From Pelobates cultripes (Eukaryota > Chordata > Amphibia > Anura > Pelobatidae), in assembly GCA_933207985.1 (NCBI GenBank), contig OW240913.1, positions 353,568,258 to 353,632,257 of the forward strand: DNA of 64,000 bases, read 5' to 3'. Of the stretch, positions 1 to 9,307 are shown one piece after another (position 1 is the first letter of the stretch; the number at the start of each line of letters is the position of its first letter). Both the position numbers and the translations under genes were made by a program. The notes below the pieces were generated by a model, which worked only from the letters and a program-made list of their open reading frames with translations, was not told where the DNA came from and ran no database searches.

Positions 1-2130
1 ATCGAGAACTATGGAGAGAGCATTTTAATGTTTCTGTCTCCTCAGCCCTTTCTACTATACCACCAAGGGCTCAAATAGCAGTTATTCTAGGGCCATGTGA
101 CTCTGCTATCTTGATGCAAGCTAGGTTATCACATTTTGATTTTTGATACATTATTTTAGAATGACTACATTATTTAGCATGTATTGTTTTATATACATAA
201 GTTTAGTTATCCTATTTGTGTTGCGTAGATACATATTTTTCATTTTCTCTTTGAAGGAAGTTTAATCAACTATCTCAGGGACCGAAATAATGACCTTTAA
301 ACACAATCTTTACACTTAGTAAATTTACTTACTATATCTAATATTGTTTAATTTTTTTGTTACTAAATAAAAAATATAATTGGTATATACTTTGCCACTT
401 ATCCATATTAACTATTTTTGATGTAGGAATCCTTCTCTATATTTGTTTTGTAGAAACACTTATGACTCAAGTTACTGGAGTACAAAGTATGCATTTTATC
501 TGTTTATTCTAACCTATATCTTGCTGAATGAACTCTAGAATATAGAAACCAAATATAGACCATGACGGCAGTTAAAAATATACTTTCACATCCATACTGT
601 CCTGTTTTATTTTATGTCTGTCTGAAAGCTTAGTTATTTGACCTTCGGGCTATTTTTGATTATATCTTAAGTATGTTTGAATCCCTTATCTGTGCTAGTT
701 TTTGGAGCATATGTTAATAATTGTGGCAAGCATGTTCTAAATTTTTTTTATAAAAAGTACCATAACAAGAAAAAATGTAAATAATGCAAAATGTTTAATG
801 TAAAGTTTAAGTGTACAAAAAAAGACGTATTCTACTTAATCAGTGCGCACTAAAAAACTACCGGTGCTATGGCATGCTACAATAATGACTATGGCATACT
901 GTAACAAATTGTCCTTATTGTCTATCTCACCCACCAGCAATAGCTTTCACAGTATCCTCATCGAAGCAAGTTGTTCTTTTTTCCTTCCCGTGTTTAGAAG
1001 AATTTTTTTTCTTCCATAACACAGATATTACGCATTGTTTCCCACTGTGTACGCCGAATTATCAGACATAACAGTGCTATCAAAATACCTTCAGGTCAAG
1101 CAGGTGGCTATTGTGTTTAAATCTGTCTAGAATTTTAACAAGTATCTTTGTTTCTAAAAAGAATGACAGATTTATGATGTCTGCCTCAAAAATGTGTGAC
1201 TGTGCATAGTTCTGTAGATACGGGGATTTTATGCTAGGAAATATTTATTCAAACAAAATGTGTACATAGCTAATATGAATTCAATACTCATTTATTAAAT
1301 GTGAATATACATTCTATTTATTTGTTTCCATTATATTTATTCTTATTCTTCTTAATATTATCATAATATATTATTACTGTTTATATATTGGCAGCACACT
1401 CCACTTGGATAAACACAGCAATAAAAGACAATGACAATACTTTAGTTTGACAAAACATTTACAGCAGACCACCCTGCTCACCGCCTTGCTTGGTACAGAT
1501 AGAATAATGCTTGATATAGAATGGCACCCTCAGCAAACCCTCCATTAAGTCAATGTGGGTTCCATGTATTGGGAGAACCATTGATCCCAATAAGTCACTT
1601 AGTCCAACTTTGATGATGAATGATGCTTCTTTATCATTTCATTAAACTAGATGGTACAGCCAAGGTCGTGTAGGCTACAGTGGACAGTCTTTTAGGTAAG
1701 GAGGATAACAAAAAATTAAGTCCTGGACTCAAGCCTCCACTACTCTTGGAGGAATGGCTATAGGATTTGTATTTCTCACTGTAATGCCAGTTCTTCGTAT
1801 TATAGTATTCTACAGAGGTGGGGAAGAGGCCATGCAGAGGAACGGAGCTCTACAAGGTTTCTCACAGTGCAGCATAGACATTACTCCACTTGGCAATATA
1901 TTCTTACCCAACAGTATAGATTAAAATCCAAAGTGTAGCATACTACAATAAAGTGACTGAATTTAATGTATGGTGGTCATTTAAAATTATTTCCGCTGTA
2001 TAAAACTTTATAAAACACATTTTCAAATAAAAAATAGATGCTGAAGAAAATATGTATATTGCAATATATATTGTATATATAATTATATGTATATTGTAAT
2101 ATTTAGTGAAGAAAATGATATATAAATAAC
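1..2130. other. AT-rich non-coding DNA, no gene seen
   Basis: No open frame resembling a protein and no clean transposon ends are visible. The stretch is AT-rich with short A/T runs and a TATA-rich patch near 2040-2100. It is probably intronic or intergenic DNA with old, unrecognisable repeats. Confidence 0.5.
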
Positions 2131-2137
2131 ATAATAA

Positions 2138-2196
2138 TTTGATGGTGCTATATAAATAACATAATAATAATACTGATAATAATAATATATAGAAAA
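2138..2196 (+). repeat. L2-like LINE 3' tail with (ATA)n run
   Basis: The GGTGCTATATAAATAA string followed by ATAATAATA repeats is the usual 3' end of L2-clade LINEs and related SINEs in frogs. The same tail occurs in reverse orientation at 32.3 and 36.4 kb in this window. Only the last ~60 bases are recognisable. Confidence 0.4.
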
Positions 2197-2199
2197 GAT

Positions 2200-2985
2200 C
2201 ACTTTGTGGTTATTTAAGCGCTGTGGTTTATTGTAAGTCTTAAAGCGAAATCCTGCTCTACAAAATAAATCTCTGTGTGCATACAGTCAGCCAGAGAAAC
2301 TGTATCATTCCTAAGCTGTGATAGCGATGTAGTGTTTACTCATTAGTTCACAGTGTGAATAAGTACTTCATCATCTTTGGAACTCTGCACATGGTAGCTC
2401 CTTTGATGGAATGCTGTGGATTATATACTGTAATCATGCGGTTTATAAATACACTGGGAAAACTTCACTAGTGTGGGTGTGAGAATTTATTATCAAGGGT
2501 GGAGAATAATAGAAGAAATTATTGTACCGGGACTATAGATTAAACACAATTGATCTTTTAAATACGGTAATTTGATTGGTGATGGTTTTATTTCTCTAAT
2601 GGCATTTCTCAAGTATTTTGTTAATGTCATTTTATGTTCTACTCATCAAAACGAAATTCCTTTACATCGAAATTTACAAAATTGATTTTATAAATATTGG
2701 TCCCAGTCCCAAGCCTTTTCTATCTTTTCTTGATATGGATTCCTTTATCAGTAGAATGGCTCATAACTGAAATTGTATGAGACTTGCACGAAATGGTAAT
2801 TTTGGGGTACTTTCTTTCTATTTAATGTGTGATTGTTGTCAATTCATGATTAATTTGTCAATGAATGAATTTAGATGAAAATATTTTTTTTTGACTAAAA
2901 CTAATTTTGTCTATTAGTCGATTTGTTTCTGATGAAATTCGTCTAATAGATTCAGTTCGGAATTTCCATAATGGATTGCTGTGAT
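2200..2985. other. AT-rich non-coding DNA
   Basis: I see no gene. Around 2840-2990 there are short near-palindromic strings (GATGAAATTCGTC, TCTATTAGTCGA) that may be the outer part of the palindromic repeat element beginning at about 3 kb. Confidence 0.35.
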
Positions 2986-3019
2986 TTTCAGCAAAGCTTA
3001 GAAAATAGATATGGCCCTA

Positions 3020-3600
3020 ATTTTGAACCCTTATGTGGGATTGCCAATTTAAGGGTATTAAGTTAGTGAGGGAGCTGTGTTTAGTAGATAGCTCCCTATT
3101 GTGGTATGCTTAAATATGGCAATCTCACATCAGGAGCTATCTACTAAGCAGCTGAAATATTAAAATTAAGAAAATGGTTTTCCTTCAATTTGATCTATTC
3201 GCTGTTTTGTAGATAACTCCATAAATAAAATTGGTAACCTTACGTGGGATTGCCATATTTTCAGTTGCTAAATTAGGAAGCTGTTTAGTAAATATACCTC
3301 CATTATTGGGTATCCTTGAAAATGGCATTCCCACATAAGGTTATCAAATTAGGGAGCTGCCCACTAAATAGTTGACATTTAAAAATTTTAAAAAGCCCTT
3401 TCTTCATTTTGACCTTTCAGCTGTTTATTTTATATATTGTTCTTTAATTTGGCACCCTTTTTGTGGATTGCCATTTTTAAGGATACCAAACAAGATACCT
3501 ATTGACTAAACATGGGAGCTCCCTAATATGTTAAATATGCATTGATAATCCCACATAAGGGTACTGATTATACGCAAATGAGAAAATGAACAGATCAAAC
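3020..3600. repeat. Three tandem palindromic units, period ~213 bp
   Basis: TATGTGGGATTGCCA-like strings occur at about 3030, 3240 and 3455. Each is followed 75-90 bases later by its inverted counterpart (near 3115, 3322 and 3543), giving three consecutive hairpin-capable units. The loops share GGGAGCTGT/TAGTAAATA-like sequence, and spacers share TTCAATTTGATC/CAGCTGTTT. This looks like the inside of a diverged non-autonomous DNA transposon or a small palindromic satellite. I cannot name a family. Confidence 0.6.
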
Positions 3601-4449
3601 GAAAAATGTATTTTTGAGTAATTTGCCCATTAGCTCATTCTTCCATTGTGCCATTCAGAATTTGGCCGAATGGCTGAACAAGCTGACTTTCATTTGAACT
3701 GCAATTCTATTGGGAATGCACTGGAGTGTTTATTGGATGCATGTAAAGAATAGTTATGCAATGCTTTTCTACATGAAGTTACAGTTGTTGCAGATAAAAC
3801 AAAATAAAATCGATAGAGCTCAGCTCTACAGTTGAACACATTTATAAACTGTGCTGTAATTCTGGGTACTCAGAGAATAAGGGTTTTAGGAATATAAAAA
3901 AAGAGACAAATACCTACGTTACTGTGCGATAGGAAAAAGGCCCCAGAGAAGCTACAGGTGCCTAATGTCAACGCATAGACGCAGGTCTTACCCAAGTACA
4001 ATAGTCAGCTCAAAAAATGGGCAAGTAGCTAAAGGAAAAGAAAATGGAAAAACCTTTATTACGTCATCCGACATTAAAAGTAAAATGTGAAAAAACACGC
4101 AAAGTGAAAAAATTGTGCAAAGTGTATTCGTGGATTTAGGAATATATCCGTTAACCTTTGTGGACGCTAAAGATTCTGTATACTACAAGTCTAAATTATG
4201 ATCACTAGTTAAGGGAGTTAATGGACATAACATTTTGAGTACCAGAATCGTACATACACGTTCCCTTATCACCCTTATCACCCTAACACTATGTACATTT
4301 TAAACTAACTGCTAACCGCAGGCACTCACTAATTTCAACCCATGTAGATCCACTAAATTCTCACGAATCCAAAATATCACATAATGCAAATCCCCACCCT
4401 CACACCTATCGGAATTATTTTTTTTAAAAATCTGCCATTTATATAAATT
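3601..4449. other. Non-coding DNA, no feature recognised
   Basis: AT-rich with no coding signal. It may include the outer arm of the palindromic repeat on its left side. The short ORF crossing 4312-4542 on the - strand runs into the retroposon and is not protein-like. Confidence 0.4.
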
Positions 4450-5960
4450 AAAATACCTTCTAATGGGGGCGGGGCCGGACCGCCGAGCAGAGTGGACGCA
4501 TGGCACTAGAGCTCCCGCTATTTTCGGGCAATATGGCCCCAAAACGCACTTTCTGGCACTGAGTCACGGCAGGCAACTGCACTATGAGGTGCTAGGACCG
4601 GAGATCAATCGGCAACCAGCTTCTGGACCCGTGTTTGGCGCGAAAACGGAGTTTCGAGACCGAGGCCTAGCCAACCTATCCGGGTGGTGAGTGGGGCGGA
4701 CGGCCGCTGCCCTGCTATCCTACCTGGCTGCATCACGGAGGTCCCCTAACACAATGGGGTGATGGCCCTGCTTCCCCCCTCTGGGCCGGTGGGGGTTATC
4801 CCGGCCTACCCTGGGGAACTACCTCGAACGGGGACTTTGTTTGCAACCTAAGATGGCGGCTGAGCCTGAAAGGCACGCTGTGGAGAGGGCGGCCCCTCCT
4901 TGGGGCTCTTGGCGCTCACTACGGGCAACACAGGGAGAAATCGGTAAAGCAACCTACCTATCCTGTATCCCGACCTGGGGTGCTCCAATCGACACCGAGG
5001 ACCTTGAGCAGAGACCATCTGACCGGCAAGCGGAGACAGGGGTATTCAGACTATCACGACAGCCGAGGATCAGTGTGAAGACCTCACACATACCCAGCTC
5101 CCACCCGCAACCGTCTGACACTACCTGACAAGCCACACCAAAGCATCTTTATTCGAACAGAGCTGGAAAATACAGAACTGCGACCTGCCAGTGATGGGAG
5201 TTGGCTGTTCTCTGCATGAGGACTGGGGCTGCCTACTCTCTGCCACCTGACCAACAACCATCAAAATCAAGTTCCCCTCTTCTCGGGGAGAGGAGTCTCT
5301 GTTCGGAACCCAGGGTTATTTGTTAAGCACAGTGGCATAATTTTTCTGTTTATATTTTAAGCAAACGCCAACCGTGCCATATTGCCTAGCATTGTTGTCT
5401 TCCTCACCTAATTTACTATAACTATGCTTTAAGTTTTTGCCTTTGTTTCATCTTTCAAGCCTGCTATAAGGCAGTGAAGCGCAGATCCAATATAAGTAAC
5501 CTAACAGCTAAGCGAGACTAGCCTGCAAAAGAGTGTGTCATTCATAGATTAAAATGCAAATAGGATTATACTGCATGTATACATTCTGGTAGCTCGTGAC
5601 ACTGCATGCCAATTCTAAGTTTCGACAGAGCAGCGATGTTACCATATGTACCAAGCAAGCCTTAGTAGTTTTGAGCTAGCATGTTAGTCCCTAGGCTGTG
5701 AGATAAATCAGTATAACACATTACTAAACTCTGAGACAAGCAGATTTCTTTTGTGTAACTACGATCCATGGTTTAACCTTTAACATGTCTCCTATCTTGA
5801 ATATATTAAAAAAAAAAACTGTGCTATGTATTACAATGCCATACCTATGTTAATGTATGTTTTCAAACCTGCTTGCACCTGCTATTGTGGCGGTACAAAC
5901 ATGATTGTTCAAGCTATGCACAAATAAAATAAAGAATTAAAAAAAAAAATACCTTCTAAT
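4450..5960 (+). mobile_element. Retroposon with 15-bp target-site duplications, probably L1-mobilised
   Basis: The body (4465 to about 5945) lies between two copies of AAAATACCTTCTAAT, at 4450-4464 and 5946-5960. It begins with a GC-rich GGGGGCGGGGCC start. It ends with AATAAAATAAAG and an A-run directly at the right duplication. This is the signature of target-primed reverse transcription. The GC-rich first ~700 bases resemble an L1-clade 5' UTR and include AAGATGGCGGC. No ORF2 is present, so it is either an internally deleted L1 or a non-autonomous partner. The 75- and 95-codon ORFs in the 5' part have no recognisable domain. Insertion-site structure is certain; family assignment is inference. 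Confidence 0.8.
5922..5933 (+). promoter_or_regulatory. Polyadenylation signal of the retroposon
   Basis: Overlapping AATAAA hexamers lie about 15 bases before the A-run that abuts the 3' target-site duplication. This is where the signal of a retroposed transcript should be. Confidence 0.6.
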
Positions 5961-6630
5961 AAATAAATTCTTTTTAACAAAATTCCCCAAACTATATACA
6001 ACACTGCATTTTGAATGTGCCATTTAAATGATGCCCTGCTCATGTAGCTACAGAGTAAGTGTATGTGATAGAAGAGATGAGTCAGTTTTGGAAAAGAATA
6101 TGAGTACTTGCTGTAATTCACTCCCAGCTACATTTGTGTGGGTCAGATGTCTGAGGGTGTCATTCAGGATTCTTTGAACAGGCGTGAGTTAATGGAATGG
6201 TTGTGATGGTGTGTGACTCAGTGTCTGGGTGTAGATTTTGAGATTTAAAAAAAAAAAAAAATAGAAAAAAGAGCTGGGTCAGAAAGTAAACCACAATTAC
6301 TAAAATAAGCCACACACCATGACAGAATGTTTTATCTATTACAGCAGTCATAATAAACTAAATCCCAGATACCAACGTGGTGTTTGTATATGAATCAATT
6401 CTGTATATTAGACCGGACTTTGTTAAAGTGAATGATAATATGTAATTCCTTATTATAAATAACAATTTGTTTCATTGTCTTTAGTAAAGCATGCTGTATC
6501 TGGAATTAGATATTTAATGCATTACAATCAAAGTTTGGATCATAGCTAAAAACACAAACCATTGAAGTCTAAATGATGATCACTAATCTCAGTGAAGTGT
6601 TATGGGTGCCATGTCATCGCACCCCCCCAC
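5961..6630. other. AT-rich non-coding DNA
   Basis: It contains simple A/T runs and a C-rich tract near 6620-6640. No gene or element boundary is recognised. Confidence 0.4.
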
Positions 6631-6654
6631 CCCCCATCCCAACCATACCGTTTT

Positions 6655-6960
6655 AGCCGTGCAAGTGAAAATGTTCTGCAGAACGCCAATGTTTTCATTG
6701 CAGTGTTTAAGTGTCTCTCGTAGCTGTCACTCAGAGGTAGAAAATGCATTTGATTAGCTAAGATCATCGATTTTGATGATCTCAGCCAAGGAGGCGTAGC
6801 TTCTGCACAGAGACCTGCAAAGCAAGGGAGAAATGGTAAGTAAAATACCTGTTATACTCCCTGCAAGTGGGGGCAAGTCACATAAACGGCAAACAGGGCA
6901 CTATCGCGTCAGGAATATACATTTGTATTCCTAACGCTCTATTCTTCCTTTAATTTTCAA
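6655..6960. repeat. T2/Kolobok-like MITE fragment
   Basis: The internal strings (GAACGCCAATGTTTTCATTG, CAGTGTTTAAGTGTCTCT, then GGAGAAATGGTAAGTAAA) resemble the interior of the MITE at 45.6-46.06 kb. Neither TTAA-flanked end is clear, so this is a fragment. Confidence 0.4.
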
Positions 6961-6969
6961 GTCAAAATA

Positions 6970-8090
6970 AATAGGGTAATTTTTCTATGTTAAACCAGAT
7001 TTTATTACCACTGGATGAAGATCCCGATGCAAGCTCAGTCTTGCTACTCTTTGAATCACTCCATTTAGCGATGAATACCAGTGATTGGCTAAGAGAGTTA
7101 GCTGAGCAATTTTTATCACTTTTATGAGTTGTTTTGGCTAATTTTATATAACATCTTCATTTGCCTTACCTCTAGCAGGGGTCTGAGCCACACTCACTTA
7201 GGCGTGAAACCTAACCATAACCATGTGAATGATTTTTGAACTTTTCAGTTCTGTATTATATCTCTTTCTCTACTGAATGACTTTTCCCGTGGATTCTCAG
7301 ATGCCATTTTCAAAAAAATAAAATGGAGCCATAGTTTCAGGGATTAGTGTAAAAAAAAAACCTGTTCCCAGATGTAGTTATCAGTGTTGTTTGTTGCCTG
7401 AACCAAAGTCGCCCTACTGTGGATTTGTATCACTGTATCAGCTGTGGTTCAAGGGCTTTGGAGAAAGAGAACGTATTTGTGAAGTGCTTTGTATTGACTG
7501 ATGTTTAGCAAACTTCATCTTCTTCCCTACTGGTAAAACTCATCAGTTGGATATCACGGATGGTGAGATACAATATCAGCAGAGGAAAACGATGACAGAA
7601 TCCGTCTCAGAACATGAAATAGAAGGTTCTTCAATAGTAGGATACAAAGAAGTTATCCCCACAGTTTGTGGATGATCAAATGCATAGAAAAAGATTTCCC
7701 TACATGAAGAGCCATTAAGGTTATATATTTTCCTGTTCAAAGACATTAAACGGTGGGTTTTAGATCCATAGATTTCTGCATGTTGGTACTTTTCAGATAT
7801 TATTTCTTGGTCTTGCCATTAGGATATTGGTGCACACACCACAAAAAGAACACAAGAGAGATCCAAAAACAATATTAAGAGAAAAACTACTTGTTTCATA
7901 CTACAGACAGCACTTAGTCATAGGCTACAGAGTACGTTCGAATGTGAGTACATTCGAAAGCACTACCAAAGCCCAACCTAATTAATCTCACCCCATGTAC
8001 TGATTGCACAAGGTTTGAATTCCCGTTGGTAATTATAAGGCATTTGATTTGATTAAGCTAGTTACTTGCTGTTGATTGCTGGCTAATTAG
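6970..8090. other. Non-coding DNA, left flank of CR1
   Basis: No host gene is recognised. The last few hundred bases may already belong to the CR1 5' region, but I see no boundary. Confidence 0.35.
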
Positions 8091-8099
8091 CTATTGTTT

Positions 8100-8323
8100 G
8101 CAAATAAGCAGAGGCCTGCCCAGGTGTTAAACATTCCTAGTGGGTGGTGATTTTAGGAGTTATATAAGGCCTGGTGTCATTAGCTTGGCTGCTTCTCCTT
8201 AGTGTTGCTTCTAAGTGTGTAGTTGGAGATATTCTGGAGATAAACTGGAGGTAATCTGAGGTATTCAGGAGGATAAAGAAAAAAGTTAAGATTAGTTTGA
8301 GTTAAATTATTTTCCTCATTGTA
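8100..8323 (+). promoter_or_regulatory. Presumed CR1 5' UTR / internal promoter region
   Basis: This is the non-coding leader before ORF1. It contains TTATATAAGG near 8159 and short GGAGATATTCTGGAG-type direct repeats. LINEs usually carry promoter activity inside the 5' UTR, so the TATA-like string may be relevant, but that is inference. The true transcription start and element boundary are unknown. Confidence 0.35.
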
Positions 8324-9271
8324 ATGGCAGACTTAGTTCAGTGTAATAGTTGCTATGCATTTGTTTCACATTCTACTTTTTGGAGATTTGGTTGTTGTCC
8401 AATCTGTAGACAGTTCTCTATCTTGCGGCAGGAGATTGTATTTTTGAAGTGTGAGATTTGTAAATTATCTGGTGAACAAACTCAGACTGGAACTGCTGCA
8501 AAGCCACTGCCGCAGAGACATAATAGGAAATGCAGATGGATTACTGTAGGATCTGGTAGACTTAGAGTTGTGGATAAAAGGCATTTTGCACAGTCTGTTG
8601 CTCTTCATAATTCATTTTCTGCACTTTCAGAGTGTAATGGTGTTGTGGAGAGAGGCACTGAGGCTAGTGGTGTTGTGGAGAGAGGCACTGAGGCTAGTGG
8701 TTTTGTGGAGAGAGGCACTGAGGCTAGTGGTGTTGTGGAGAACGGCTTGGAGACTATGGTGAGGGCTAATAGAAAGCAGTTGTTGTTGGGGGATTCGATC
8801 ATAAGAGGTGTGGAGATGGACAATGGTGGTCTTGTGAGGTGTCTTCCCGGAGCTACTGCTCACAGAGACAGGAGACGTATCTGTAATATTGTTAATCAAG
8901 CAAAGCAGGTATTGGAATTGGATGTACTTGTTCATCTAGGGACAAATGACTTGGCTTGCAATGAGGTTTCAGAGGTTAAGGAAGTTTTTAGTGTTTTTGC
9001 CAATGATATACGGCAGGTTGCTTGCACACTGTCATTCTCTGAAGTTCTGCCTGTGCATAACACTTAGAACGACAGGCGGATGCGTATTAGGGACTTTAAT
9101 TTGTGGCTTGGTGAATGGTGTCAGGAGCAAGGATTTGGCTTTATTTCTCATGGTAGCTCTGTTTGGAGTGGAAATAAGCTGTACAAAAAAGATGGTTTGC
9201 ATCTTTCTCAAAAGGGAACAAATGTTCTCAGTGAGCAGTTCAGAGGTTTTGCTAGGATGTATTTAAACTAG
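8324..9271 (+). pseudogene. CR1 ORF1: zinc-binding N-terminus plus SGNH/GDSL esterase domain, one in-frame stop
   Basis: The start ATG at 8324 follows the leader, and the frame runs about 315 codons to the stop at 9269-9271, broken only by a TAG at 9065-9067. N-terminal cysteines pair as CxxC at residues 7/10, 25/28 and 43/46, a zinc-binding module typical of CR1 ORF1. The second half is an SGNH hydrolase: GDSI at about 156-159 carries the nucleophile serine, GTND lies at 206-209, and DGLH at 290-293 carries the catalytic Asp and His. The stop cuts between GTND and DGLH, so the unsuppressed 247-residue product lacks the catalytic His. A linker of VVERGTEASG repeats (residues 107-146) separates the two domains. 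In CR1 biology ORF1 is thought to bind nucleic acid or lipid in the retrotransposition complex. It lies 36 bases upstream of ORF2. Confidence 0.85.
8639..8756 (+). repeat. 30-bp coding minisatellite inside CR1 ORF1 (about 4 copies)
   Basis: Three nearly identical 30-bp units start at 8639, 8669 and 8699, followed by a partial diverged fourth at 8729. Ten codons per unit keep the frame, encoding GVVERGTEAS-like decapeptides. It forms an acidic linker between the zinc-binding and esterase domains. Confidence 0.9.
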
Positions 9272-9307
9272 GAGGGGGGGGCAAAGGGTGATAAAACATC
9301 AATCCAA

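Noticed and set aside
4463..5128. Two ORFs (75 and 95 codons) in the GC-rich head of the retroposon
   Set aside because: GC-rich sequence yields chance ORFs. They overlap no known domain and lie in an apparent 5' UTR.
6836..6845. GGTAAGTAAA as a host splice donor
   Set aside because: It lies within a MITE-like interior also present in other copies of the family, with no open exon in front.
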